Source: Candidatus Geocrenenecus dongiae (GTDB lineage Archaea; Thermoproteota; Nitrososphaeria_A; Caldarchaeales; Wolframiiraptoraceae). From it: DNA of 64,000 nucleotides. Every line of letters starts with the position of its first letter. Within the stretch, counting starts at the first letter, position 1. The position numbers were made by a program, and so were the translations under genes. Under the pieces are notes generated by a model. It was given only the letters and a program-made list of their open reading frames with translations, did not search any database and was not told where the DNA came from. The stretch is from contig JALNLN010000009.1 in the NCBI GenBank assembly GCA_023267855.1, positions 1 to 64,000 on the forward strand, written 5' to 3'. Positions 19,846-28,249 of this stretch are shown one piece after another.

Positions 19846-20661
19846 TTATTTTTCATTTGCGAAGGCTACGATTCTTGCGAAAGCTGATTCACCATCCTGG
19901 AATTTGAATGGGAATGCTCCTATTATACATCTTCTATTTACTACTTTGCTTATTTCTCCTCCTAGGTTCTCAGCATGTAGTATCATGTGGGGGAAGAGTT
20001 TGAGGTGCATGAGCTGATAGTTTTGAGGCCACGGCATTAATTCATCTATCTTCTTACCCCACTTCTTCTCTGCTTCAGCTACTAAATCAGGTCTAGCTCT
20101 TCTAATTACAGTATTGAGTGGATGGTCTGCAGACATTGCATCTACACCTATCCATTTTATTTTCATTTCTATACACCATTTCGCGAAACTTTCATCTGGT
20201 CCAGGATGTTTAACCATGTATCTTACTTCATCTGGCTCGGTTCCACACCAAGCATATTTATGATATCCAGTATGAATTATAAGTATGTCTCCTTTCTTAA
20301 TTTCTACTCCTCCATCTTTCGCTGCTTTCTTTATGGTCTCAGAAGTATAGATATCATAGTCTCCGACGTACGGAGAAATGTCTACTATAACTCCCTCGCC
20401 GACTAGGTAGTCTTCTAGTGGTAAGCTTGCAACATCTTTTCCACCTGTTACGAAGTGTAGCTGGCTGTCGAAATGAGTTCCAAAGTGTAGTGATGTTTCT
20501 ATGAATTGAGCGTTTACTCCATGTTCTCCAAGAGTCTTAATCCAGTAAACTTTCATTGGAGGATACCACATGAACGGTGGCTGCTTCCAGCTAGTCGGTT
20601 GAGATAAGTCATATATCTTAACTCTGCTCCAATCTACCACCTTACTCCAATCCATAACCAT
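19846..20661 (-). CDS. Cyclase-family metal-dependent hydrolase (kynurenine-formamidase fold)
   Basis: The 271-residue protein has the metal-binding motif HFGTHFDSQLHF, a variant of the family H-x-G-T-H-x-D-x-P-x-H signature in which the usual proline is replaced. It also has the KGDILIIHTGYH block. Members hydrolyse N-formyl or cyclic amide bonds. A histidine near IKWIGVDAMSADHPLN is also typical. Its setting between a nucleoside-type importer and a molybdenum hydroxylase suggests work on a cyclic amide such as a degraded base, but the substrate is not known. Confidence 0.78.
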   Translation of the reverse strand: MVMDWSKVVDWSRVKIYDLSQPTSWKQPPFMWYPPMKVYWIKTLGEHGVNAQFIETSLHFGTHFDSQLHFVTGGKDVASLPLEDYLVGEGVIVDISPYVGDYDIYTSETIKKAAKDGGVEIKKGDILIIHTGYHKYAWCGTEPDEVRYMVKHPGPDESFAKWCIEMKIKWIGVDAMSADHPLNTVIRRARPDLVAEAEKKWGKKIDELMPWPQNYQLMHLKLFPHMILHAENLGGEISKVVNRRCIIGAFPFKFQDGESAFARIVAFANEK

Positions 20662-20810
20662 ATTTGTTCACATGATATGCTACTTTATTACAAAATATAA
20701 ATCTATTTTTTATACAGCATATGAGTTGTATGATGAAAGATACTAATAATGAAGTAGTAGAAGTTAATTAATTGATAATGCTTATTATATAGGAACTGAA
20801 ATTATTAGAC

Positions 20811-21251
20811 ATGAAGCTCGAAGGTAAAATATTCTTAAAATCTCGGAGAGAAGATGTCTGGAATTTCATATCGGAACCTGTCAAAGTTATAGAGTGTATA
20901 CCAGGTGTTCAAGAATATTCGGTAACTGAGGGGAAGAGAGTTACAGCGAAAGTTAAGGTAAGTATAGGTTTCATTAAGGGGATCTTCAATGCGTCCAGCA
21001 ACGTAATTGAAGAAGACCATGAAAACTATTTCGCTAAACTGAAGTTGAGTGGATCTGGAGCTGGAAGTGGTTTCGATGCATTAGTAGAAGTAAAATTAAA
21101 TGAAGTAGATTCTGGAACAGAGTTAGCCTGGACAGCTAATGTTAATGTTTCAGGCCCTCTTGGAAGTCTAGCTAAACCAATGTTAGAAGGATACGTTAAA
21201 AAAATCGTTAACCAGTTCTTTGACTGTATTAAGTATAAGCTTACGGGTTAA
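20811..21251 (+). CDS. CoxG-like SRPBCC protein
   Basis: The 146-residue protein has the carbon monoxide dehydrogenase subunit G pattern: an N-terminal EGKIFLKSRREDVWNFISEP, then VIECIPGVQEY and a C-terminal LAKPMLEGYVKKIVNQFF helix. CoxG-type proteins have a hydrophobic pocket and, in bacterial CO dehydrogenase systems, help anchor or mature the enzyme. It stands 51 nt upstream of the molybdenum hydroxylase large subunit and probably serves that enzyme. Confidence 0.82.
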   Translation: MKLEGKIFLKSRREDVWNFISEPVKVIECIPGVQEYSVTEGKRVTAKVKVSIGFIKGIFNASSNVIEEDHENYFAKLKLSGSGAGSGFDALVEVKLNEVDSGTELAWTANVNVSGPLGSLAKPMLEGYVKKIVNQFFDCIKYKLTG

Positions 21252-21302
21252 GTATTTAAGAAATATATTTAAATAAGTTAATAGTTTGTCATAGCGCAGG
21301 AG

Positions 21303-23708
21303 GTGGAAAAACTGACATTTAAGTATATTGGTAAACCCATTCCACCCTACGATGGTTTTTACAAAGTTACTGGAACTGCAGAATATACTTTCGATATAGA
21401 GCTTCCTGGAATGTTGTATGCTAAACTAGTCACAAGTACTGTACCTCATGCTAGGATTAAGAAGATAGATTTCAGTAAGGCCTTGCAGATTCCCGGGGTG
21501 GTCAAGGTTGTGACAGGTAAAGATTTTCCATATAGAGTTGGGATGTATGCAGGAGATAGAGATCTTTTAGCTATAGATAAGGTAAGATGGGTTGGCCATC
21601 CAGTTGCGGCTGTTATTGCTGAAAGCTTGGAAGCAGCTGAAAAAGCAATTGATTTAGTTGATGTTGAATACGAAGAGCTACCTGCAGTTTTTGATCCGCT
21701 AGAAGCTCTTAAACCTGATGCACCTTTAATTCATGAAAAGATGGAAGAATATCGGCATTCACCTGCATTCAACCCTATACCTGGAACAAATATTGCTAAT
21801 AAGTTTACTCTTGTTAGAGGTGATGTAGAGAAAGGGTTTAGAGAAGCGGATGTAATTATTGAAGAACAGTTCTACATACCTCACGTAAGCCACTGCTATA
21901 TGGAGGTCCAGAACGTCGTAGCTCATTATCATCTAGATGGGACTGTTGAAATCTGGACAAGCTGGCAGAATGTTGCACCTATCAGGCAGATTATGGCTTT
22001 ATCACTTGGAATACCCCACAATAAAATTATTGTGAGAATTCCATATGTTGGAGGAGGGTTCGGAGGGAAAGCTGGACTTGGATGGGAAGCCTTGGTAACT
22101 ATACTTTCTAAGGAAGCTGGATACCGTCCCGTAAAACTTGTCTTATCGAGGAAAGAACAGTTCACCGTAGCTGCTGTTAGAGAAGGATTTTACGGATTTG
22201 CGAAAGCAGGATTCAGGAAAGATGGAAAGTTCATAGCATATGATGTTAAATTCATTTTAGATGCTGGAGCTTATGCAGACTATACTGTAAATGTAGGTAG
22301 AGCTGTCGGCTACTCTGCAGATGGATGCTACGAGATACCAAACATAAGAGTAGAATCTTTAACAGTGTATACGAATAAGATTCCAACAACTGCTTTAAGA
22401 GGGTTCGGGTATCCTGAAAGCCATTGGGTTCTTGAGCAGATAATGGATAGAGCTGCGAAGAAGATTGGAATAGATCCTGTAGAGATTAGGAGGATTAACT
22501 TGGTCAAGCCAGGTATCTCTGAAACATGTACTGGTGAAAGGCTTAGAGAAGATGCTGGAAATCCTGAAAAAGTACTTCAGACTCTACTAGAAGAGATTGA
22601 ATGGAATACTCCACCTGAGAAACTGAGAGAACCTTGGAAAATAAGATCTAAAGGTTTAGCTTTATTTGTTAAGGGTCCAGCCCAACCTCCGAATGCCGCT
22701 GCATCAGCTATCTTAAAGTTTAATGAAGATGCAAGTGTAGATCTTTTAATTGCTACTGGAAATTTCGGGCAAGGAACTATAACTGCATTGATACAGATTG
22801 TAGCAGAAGAATTCGGCCTACCCCTAGAGAAAGTTAGGGTAGATTATATTAAAGATACTCATAAATCAGCTTACACTTGGCAGACGGTTGGAAGCAGAGG
22901 TTTATTTACTGATGGAATAGCTATATTGAAAGCGATTGAAGATGCTAAGAGGCAGATATTTAGAGTTGCTTCAGAAGTGTTGAGGTGTCCAGAAGACCAT
23001 TTAGAGCTTGTTGATGGAGAAGTGAGAGTGAAAGGTAAACCTTGGATGAAGATACCTCTCCAAGACATAGTTATGGGTTATACGTATCCTAACGGCAATT
23101 CTATTGGAGGTCCAGTGATCGGTAGAGGGGTATTTATGTCTACCCATACAACATATCTTGATCCTGAGACTGGTCAAGGAAATCCAACTATCTTCCATAC
23201 GTTTGGAGGTGCGGCGGTTGAAGTAGAGATAGACTTGCTTACGGGAGAAATTAAAGTCTTGAAAGTCGTTCAAGCATTAGACTTGGGGAAAGTGATAAAC
23301 CCATTGTTGGTTAAACAACAAATGAACGGGGGGTCCTTAATGGGTTTGAGTATAGGGTTGTATGAACAGATAAAATTTGATGAAAGAGGATGGGTTGTGA
23401 ATCCGAATTTCACGAACTATTATCTAATTAGGATAAAGGATATTCCTAAAGAAGTTGTCAGGAAGACAATTGAGACACCTCAATCCGATGGACCATACGG
23501 TGCGAGAGGTATAGGTGAATTAACTATGATAGGTATTGCTCCAGCAATAGCCAATGCAGTATATAGAGCTACAGGTGTGAAGATAAACCAGCTCCCGATG
23601 AATCCAGAAAACTTGTGGAAGGCATTGAAAGAACAGAGACCAGACCTATTCGATGAAGCGTTAAAGAAGTTCATAGAATCTAAGAAGTTAGCAGAGGTGA
23701 GAGCATGA
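21303..23708 (+). CDS. Molybdenum hydroxylase large subunit 1 (xanthine dehydrogenase family)
   Basis: The 801-residue catalytic subunit holds the molybdopterin cofactor. Visible features are VRWVGHPVAAVIAES, the cofactor loop VGGGFGGKAG, TALRGFGYPE, and the C-terminal GARGIGE with the catalytic glutamate. The true CO dehydrogenase loop AYRCSFR is absent, so CO oxidation is unlikely. A purine, aldehyde or other heterocycle is more plausible. The GTG start at 21303 lies inside a strong Shine-Dalgarno-like stretch (aggaggtgg), and no ATG is available upstream. A TATA-like stretch at 21261-21275 fits a short leader. It overlaps the medium subunit gene by 4 nt. Confidence 0.88.
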   Translation: MEKLTFKYIGKPIPPYDGFYKVTGTAEYTFDIELPGMLYAKLVTSTVPHARIKKIDFSKALQIPGVVKVVTGKDFPYRVGMYAGDRDLLAIDKVRWVGHPVAAVIAESLEAAEKAIDLVDVEYEELPAVFDPLEALKPDAPLIHEKMEEYRHSPAFNPIPGTNIANKFTLVRGDVEKGFREADVIIEEQFYIPHVSHCYMEVQNVVAHYHLDGTVEIWTSWQNVAPIRQIMALSLGIPHNKIIVRIPYVGGGFGGKAGLGWEALVTILSKEAGYRPVKLVLSRKEQFTVAAVREGFYGFAKAGFRKDGKFIAYDVKFILDAGAYADYTVNVGRAVGYSADGCYEIPNIRVESLTVYTNKIPTTALRGFGYPESHWVLEQIMDRAAKKIGIDPVEIRRINLVKPGISETCTGERLREDAGNPEKVLQTLLEEIEWNTPPEKLREPWKIRSKGLALFVKGPAQPPNAAASAILKFNEDASVDLLIATGNFGQGTITALIQIVAEEFGLPLEKVRVDYIKDTHKSAYTWQTVGSRGLFTDGIAILKAIEDAKRQIFRVASEVLRCPEDHLELVDGEVRVKGKPWMKIPLQDIVMGYTYPNGNSIGGPVIGRGVFMSTHTTYLDPETGQGNPTIFHTFGGAAVEVEIDLLTGEIKVLKVVQALDLGKVINPLLVKQQMNGGSLMGLSIGLYEQIKFDERGWVVNPNFTNYYLIRIKDIPKEVVRKTIETPQSDGPYGARGIGELTMIGIAPAIANAVYRATGVKINQLPMNPENLWKALKEQRPDLFDEALKKFIESKKLAEVRA

Positions 23709-24583
23709 GCTTCGGATCCCCTTACTTCACTTTACCAGACTTCACCTACCATAAGCCGAAGACTCTTAGAGAAGCTTTAGAACTATTAGAAAAGTATGGT
23801 GATGAAGCAAAGATTCTTGCAGGCGGAGTCGGGCTGATCGCATTCATGAAAGAAAGACTAGTCTCTCCAAGTCACGTCATAGACATAAAAGGAATACCTG
23901 AACTCAAGAAACTCGAGTATAGGAAAGGTGAAGGGCTAGTAATTGGGGCTACAGTAACTTTCTCAGAACTAGAATCATACCAGGTGATAAGAGAAAAGTA
24001 TAGAGCATTGTATCAAGCGGTGAAATTGGCCTCAGATAGCATAATAAGGAATAGAGCAACATTGGTAGGTAATATTTGTGAAGCCATACCTTGGGTTGAC
24101 GGGCCACCTCCACTAATAGCATATGGTGCAGAAGTTGAGATAAAGAGTTTGGATAAAGTTCGAAGAGTTCCAGTAGCAGAGTTCATTAAGGGACCCGTAG
24201 AGATAGATTTAGAACCTGGAGAGATCGTTACATCTATACACATACCAGACGTTCCCAGTGGGGCGAGAAGCGGATTTGTAAAATTTAACGTAGGTTCTGA
24301 GTTCGCTTTAGTAAATCTTGCAGCCTACCTCTCATTGAATGAGGAAAAGAAAGATGTAAGACTCGTCTATGGGGCTATTTCTCCAAAACCTGTTAGAGCA
24401 TTAGAAGCTGAAAAGATTCTTTCATCTGAAGGCGATATGAGAACACTCATAATATCAGCAGCTGTGAAAGCATCTGAAGAACTAGAAGTGATCTCAGATG
24501 TTCTAGCTTCAGAAGACTTTAGAAGACATCTCATCAAAATCCTCACTATGAATCTCTTAACAGAACTAGTGGAAGGTGGTTAA
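23705..24583 (+). CDS. Molybdenum hydroxylase FAD-binding medium subunit 1
   Basis: The 292-residue FAD subunit passes electrons from the iron-sulfur subunit to an acceptor. It has the FAD pyrophosphate motif KILAGGVGLIAFMK, a second FAD motif ATLVGNICEAIP, and a CO dehydrogenase flavoprotein C-terminal domain. In the second motif, the acidic/aromatic stretch IPWVDGPPPL replaces the usual small-residue sequence found in the paralogue (ASPAADSAP). It overlaps the large subunit by ATGA and precedes the small subunit by 2 nt. Confidence 0.87.
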   Translation: MSFGSPYFTLPDFTYHKPKTLREALELLEKYGDEAKILAGGVGLIAFMKERLVSPSHVIDIKGIPELKKLEYRKGEGLVIGATVTFSELESYQVIREKYRALYQAVKLASDSIIRNRATLVGNICEAIPWVDGPPPLIAYGAEVEIKSLDKVRRVPVAEFIKGPVEIDLEPGEIVTSIHIPDVPSGARSGFVKFNVGSEFALVNLAAYLSLNEEKKDVRLVYGAISPKPVRALEAEKILSSEGDMRTLIISAAVKASEELEVISDVLASEDFRRHLIKILTMNLLTELVEGG

Positions 24584-24585
24584 AC

Positions 24586-25059
24586 ATGGTCCGTAAGATA
24601 TCTCTAACGGTAAATGGATATAGGAAAACTGTTGAAGTAAAAGATAATGAACTACTGATAGACGTATTAAGAGATAAATTAAAGATTAAAGGTGTGAAAG
24701 CAGCCTGCTGGCGGGGAGAATGCGGTTTATGCACTGTCTTATTGAATGGGGAGCCTGTGAAGTCTTGTCTTGTTCTTGCTGTTGAGGTTGATGGTTCTGA
24801 GATTGTTACTGTTGAAGGTTTATCTAGGGATGGTGAACTTACACCAATACAGAAAGCATTCATAGAACACGGAGCACTACAATGCGGATTCTGCACACCA
24901 GCATTCGTACTCGCATCCCATCAATTACTACTGGAAAATCCTAACCCTACAGAAGAAGAAATAAAAGAGAAACTGAGCGGCATACTGTGTAGATGCGGAA
25001 CATACTATGAGATTATTGAAGCAATCAAGAGTGCATCAAAATTTTATCAAAAGAAATAA
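24586..25059 (+). CDS. Molybdenum hydroxylase [2Fe-2S] small subunit 1
   Basis: The 157-residue subunit has the plant-type ferredoxin ligands CWRGECGLC ... C and a second cluster domain with CGFC and CRCGTYYEI. The last motif departs from the usual CRCTGY found in its paralogue at 34740-35210. Bases 24724-24909 are identical, base for base, to the reverse complement of 34884-35069 inside that paralogue, while both flanks differ strongly, so this is a mosaic gene. Codon choice inside the shared block (many T-ending codons) looks different from its flanks. Confidence 0.9.
   Translation: MVRKISLTVNGYRKTVEVKDNELLIDVLRDKLKIKGVKAACWRGECGLCTVLLNGEPVKSCLVLAVEVDGSEIVTVEGLSRDGELTPIQKAFIEHGALQCGFCTPAFVLASHQLLLENPNPTEEEIKEKLSGILCRCGTYYEIIEAIKSASKFYQKK
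24724..24909 (+). repeat. 186-bp perfect inverted repeat, left copy
   Basis: Compared base by base with 34884-35069 read on the minus strand, all 186 positions agree. Mismatches begin at the first base on both sides (TGC versus TGT upstream; TACTC versus TAATA downstream). The repeat is coding in both copies and covers the end of the first [2Fe-2S] domain and the start of the second. Confidence 0.97.
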
Positions 25060-25065
25060 AATGAT

Positions 25066-25239
25066 TTATAATAGTTTCTCCAATTTCTCTTTTAATCTTC
25101 TTTCTAGGCTTGGTGGAGGCTGCCAACTGATTTGAACCACTTCTACTGCCTGGTCTTTAAGAGAGCGGTAGAATATTTCTAAACCTATATTCGCTACTTT
25201 TAATTCTTCTCTAAAAAGCTTCTTTACTTTTTCACTCAT
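25066..25239 (-). CDS. 57-aa FdrA-related small protein
   Basis: This gene is not in the ORF track. The translation starts MSEKVKKLFREELKVANIGL and includes a WQPPP segment near the middle. The pattern (basic helix, then NIGLEIF, then VVQISWQPP) matches the short protein or N-terminal domain that accompanies FdrA in bacterial fdrA operons, where the core reads like KVINxGLxxF...VVxVxWRPP. A strong Shine-Dalgarno sequence (ggaggg) lies in the 11-nt gap after fdrA, so it is translated as the last gene of this operon. A structural role in the FdrA complex is inferred. Confidence 0.8.
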   Translation of the reverse strand: MSEKVKKLFREELKVANIGLEIFYRSLKDQAVEVVQISWQPPPSLERRLKEKLEKLL

Positions 25240-25250
25240 CTTTATCCCTC

Positions 25251-26882
25251 CTAAACATCTAGGAACTCTTTATACGCTTTTCTCAGCTTCTCATCTGATA
25301 TCTTACAACGTTTCACAACTAGAGCTGATGCAAAAACCATTAATGCATTTGTTGGAAAGACAATAACCCCCAAGTTCTTCAACTTCTCTTCTTGTATTGA
25401 AGAGTTCTGGGGATCAGCTTCTGTACCACATACATGAGCCATCATTACGATTTCTCTTGAATCCTTCTCAGCTATTCTCTTAGCTTCAATTATTGCATCT
25501 TGCATAGCCCCAACAGGATCAGGGTTTGCTCCATATCCTAGAACAAAGTCTAATGTTATCACAGCTACTTCAGGATCTCTAGCCTCCTCTATCAATCTTA
25601 TCTTTCGGATTGTTGGATCTATCATTGGGTGGGCTCTGCCAGCTGTAAATTCTTCTTCTCCCAGATCTACTACTGTATGCATATAGCTTTTGTAAGGATC
25701 TTCCAACTTATATCTTGGGTCGAGCGGAGCGTTACTATAAACATCTTTACCTATCAATTCACGGTATATCAATAGAGATTCATACATTAATGTTCCACCT
25801 GTGTAGAGAGCTCTTAGATATTTCTGTCCCGGTTTCAGATTTTTTGAAAGCATTTTGCATGACTTCTTCAATTCTGAGAGTTTAGGAGAGAGACTCGTCT
25901 TAGCATCTTTATATTTTTCCGGATTTATGAATTTCACCATATCGAGTACAGCTGCATGGAGACTTCTACATGAATGTATCCGTTTAGCTAATTTCTTTGG
26001 AGGAACATATTTCTTAGTACCTAGGAAACATAGGGTAAATGGTTTCTTAGTTTCTTCTTCAATGAATTTTATGATCTTCTTTAATACAGGGGTATCTGGG
26101 GGTTTTGATACAACCATTATAGCTTTGGTTTCTTCGTCTTGTTCAAGATACTTGATACAATCAATAGTCATTATGCCTCCGACACTTTCTTTCACATCGT
26201 TTCCTCCGACGCCGAGACCTTGAGAAATTCCTAGACCAACTCTATCTAAGAGTACACTAACTTCTTGTAGCCCGGTGCCGGCGGCTGCAACTATCCCAAT
26301 AGGTCCTCTCCTAACTTTGTTGGCAAATGCTATAGCTTTTCCATTAATGATTGATGTTCCTGCACCTGGTCCTAAAACTAGTAGACCCCGTTCACTTGCA
26401 TATTTTTTCAGTTCTACTTCATCTTCTATTGGTACATGGTCACTAAATATGTGGATGTGTATTCCTTTCTCCAGCAATTTTAGAGCTACTTCTTTAACAT
26501 GTTGTCCTGGTATAGATATAACCGCCAGATTAATATTAGGTACATCGTCTAAAGCAGATTCAACGGTATAGTATGTTTTATCTATGGTTGGTTGAAGACT
26601 TGTCACAGGCCTCATCAACATATCCTCCACAACAGGAATTATCCTTGATAGTAAGCTTTCATCTCTTACTTTAATAGCTAGGATTAAATCATTTGATGTT
26701 GCCGCTTTCCCCTCGCTTGTTAGAAGATTTAATCTCTCTAGGATCTCTTTATTTGTATCTGTGCCCATTACTAAAGCTGCATCAAGTACTCCATCTATCT
26801 TCTTAACTTCTTCAGACAACTGCATAAGTTGTAGCGAATCTCTGAAGAAGTTCATTTTTACTAAATTCTTAACTATCTCCAT
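25251..26882 (-). CDS. fdrA: FdrA-family acyl-CoA-synthetase-like protein (AllF-like)
   Basis: The 543-residue protein has FdrA architecture: an N-terminal region of about 115 residues, then two succinyl-CoA-synthetase-like domains (LGPGAGTSIINGKAIA, then GIVAAAGTGLQEVSVLL and LGVGGNDVKESVGG, later DFVLGYGANPDPVGAM). In E. coli, FdrA with a DUF1116 and a DUF2877 protein forms oxamate carbamoyltransferase (AllFGH), which interconverts oxalurate plus phosphate with oxamate plus carbamoyl phosphate. Both partners are encoded just upstream here, supporting the same role. No carbamate kinase gene is in the window, so the energy-yielding last step is not seen. Confidence 0.85.
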   Translation of the reverse strand: MEIVKNLVKMNFFRDSLQLMQLSEEVKKIDGVLDAALVMGTDTNKEILERLNLLTSEGKAATSNDLILAIKVRDESLLSRIIPVVEDMLMRPVTSLQPTIDKTYYTVESALDDVPNINLAVISIPGQHVKEVALKLLEKGIHIHIFSDHVPIEDEVELKKYASERGLLVLGPGAGTSIINGKAIAFANKVRRGPIGIVAAAGTGLQEVSVLLDRVGLGISQGLGVGGNDVKESVGGIMTIDCIKYLEQDEETKAIMVVSKPPDTPVLKKIIKFIEEETKKPFTLCFLGTKKYVPPKKLAKRIHSCRSLHAAVLDMVKFINPEKYKDAKTSLSPKLSELKKSCKMLSKNLKPGQKYLRALYTGGTLMYESLLIYRELIGKDVYSNAPLDPRYKLEDPYKSYMHTVVDLGEEEFTAGRAHPMIDPTIRKIRLIEEARDPEVAVITLDFVLGYGANPDPVGAMQDAIIEAKRIAEKDSREIVMMAHVCGTEADPQNSSIQEEKLKNLGVIVFPTNALMVFASALVVKRCKISDEKLRKAYKEFLDV

Positions 26883-26992
26883 TTTCCGTCAATTTAGATA
26901 GTTTTATTCTATGAAATAAATCTTTCTGATTTGTGGAAAGTTACAGAGTAGCCACTCTATGTGAAAACGAATGGTAAGTTTTGATAGATAGC

Positions 26993-27286
26993 TTATCCTC
27001 CTCCTATGATCTCTACTAAATCTATTACATCGATCGACACATTATCATTTTCTGTAAGTGGTGTCTCAACACCTTTCAGAAGTTTAATACTGTGTCCATT
27101 CACCAATATTACTAAATTATCTCGTAATCTTCCTTCTTGGTAAACTGCTTTCTTAAAGTTTTCTCCAAGGGTTTTTGAAATAGTTTCTATAAGTTCTCCG
27201 ACGTTTCTGGGAACTTGATCCAGTATTATCTCGTCTTTGCCAACAATCTCTCTTAACCTTGAATACAATCTAACCTTTATGCCCAT
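26993..27286 (-). CDS. MoaD/ThiS-like ubiquitin-fold protein
   Basis: The 97-residue protein starts KVRLYSRLREIVGKDEI and ends VDVIDLVEIIGGG-like, the C-terminal Gly-Gly tail typical of MoaD/ThiS/SAMP proteins. Such proteins carry sulfur as a C-terminal thiocarboxylate or are conjugated to proteins. It could be the MoaD for molybdopterin synthesis, since two molybdenum enzymes are nearby. However, its position between the DUF2877 and fdrA genes is odd and suggests a more specific task. No E1-like activating enzyme is visible in the window. Confidence 0.8.
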   Translation of the reverse strand: MGIKVRLYSRLREIVGKDEIILDQVPRNVGELIETISKTLGENFKKAVYQEGRLRDNLVILVNGHSIKLLKGVETPLTENDNVSIDVIDLVEIIGGG

Positions 27287-27331
27287 TCTATCTCTTATTT
27301 TCGATAACCAGTATAAATATCTTCTAGTTTA

Positions 27332-28249
27332 CTAAGAAATGTTAAGAATGTGATTTACTAATTTCTCAGTCAAGTTCTTACATTTTATGTTATCTATGAT
27401 TGAAGCTAATCCAGTTAAGACTCCTAGAGAAACATCTAGACCAGAAGTATGACCTCTTCTTGCAAGTTGGAGAATAGAATTTGTGAAATCTACTTCATTT
27501 CTTAAAGATATAGATTTCAGCAACCCGTATACGTCTTCGTCATAATATCCACGCTGAGCATATTTTAGAAACATTGCACTAACCCAGTTAGTATAATTGA
27601 GTAGGAATTCATCTTCTAACGTTATTCTAGGTAATTGGAATTTTTCATCCAGTAAGTTTAAGATACTTAAGAAGCCTAGTAGGAAATCATCACCAGAAGG
27701 TGTGAAACCTTCACCAACCCCGAGTAGTATTCTGTAATTCTCAGCATTCCTTACAACTTCAACATCTCTCTTTGAAAAAGGATATACTACATTCTCTAAA
27801 AATTCTCTAAATTCATTCAACCTAAAAATCGGCATACTACTTAAAGAAACGGAGTATAGTATCAAAAGCATATTCAACCCTCTTAAGTACATTTTTTCAA
27901 GTATCTCATCTAGACTATGGATTTTATCTATTCTTGGTTGAGAGTAGTACTCCGCATTCTTTAATTCGATCTCAATATCTCCGATATACATATGGAAATT
28001 TTCTACCCATACACTGTCTCCAACTTTAACGTGAAAATGAAAAGAAAAAGAATTGATTGAAGTATCTTGAAAAATATTTATGGTATGGGGAGAACGGTTA
28101 TTTTTCCGACTTATGATGATCATATCTTTGCCTGCTTCGAGATATATTGTACTGGTGAAGACATGTCTAATTTTGATTTCATGTTTAAACTTATCCAACG
28201 TCTTTTTACATCTTTCTCCGATAGTTGAAGCGTTAAGCCTATATGCCAT
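27332..28249 (-). CDS. DUF2877 protein (AllH-like)
   Basis: The 305-residue protein has the family signature LGVGEGFTPSGDDFLLGFL (about residues 172-190) and a later RRGHTSGLDVSLGVLTG segment. In E. coli the homologue (YlbF/AllH) is one of three subunits of oxamate carbamoyltransferase. It overlaps the end of the DUF1116 gene by 11 nt, so the two are translationally coupled. Most of the N-terminal 150 residues are weakly conserved and not diagnostic. Confidence 0.82.
   Translation of the reverse strand: MAYRLNASTIGERCKKTLDKFKHEIKIRHVFTSTIYLEAGKDMIIISRKNNRSPHTINIFQDTSINSFSFHFHVKVGDSVWVENFHMYIGDIEIELKNAEYYSQPRIDKIHSLDEILEKMYLRGLNMLLILYSVSLSSMPIFRLNEFREFLENVVYPFSKRDVEVVRNAENYRILLGVGEGFTPSGDDFLLGFLSILNLLDEKFQLPRITLEDEFLLNYTNWVSAMFLKYAQRGYYDEDVYGLLKSISLRNEVDFTNSILQLARRGHTSGLDVSLGVLTGLASIIDNIKCKNLTEKLVNHILNIS

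Noticed and set aside
24546-24896. Antisense ORF sharing a long identical stretch with the ORF at 34897-35331
   Set aside because: The identity simply reflects the 186-bp inverted repeat in the small-subunit genes. The antisense product itself has no protein-like features.
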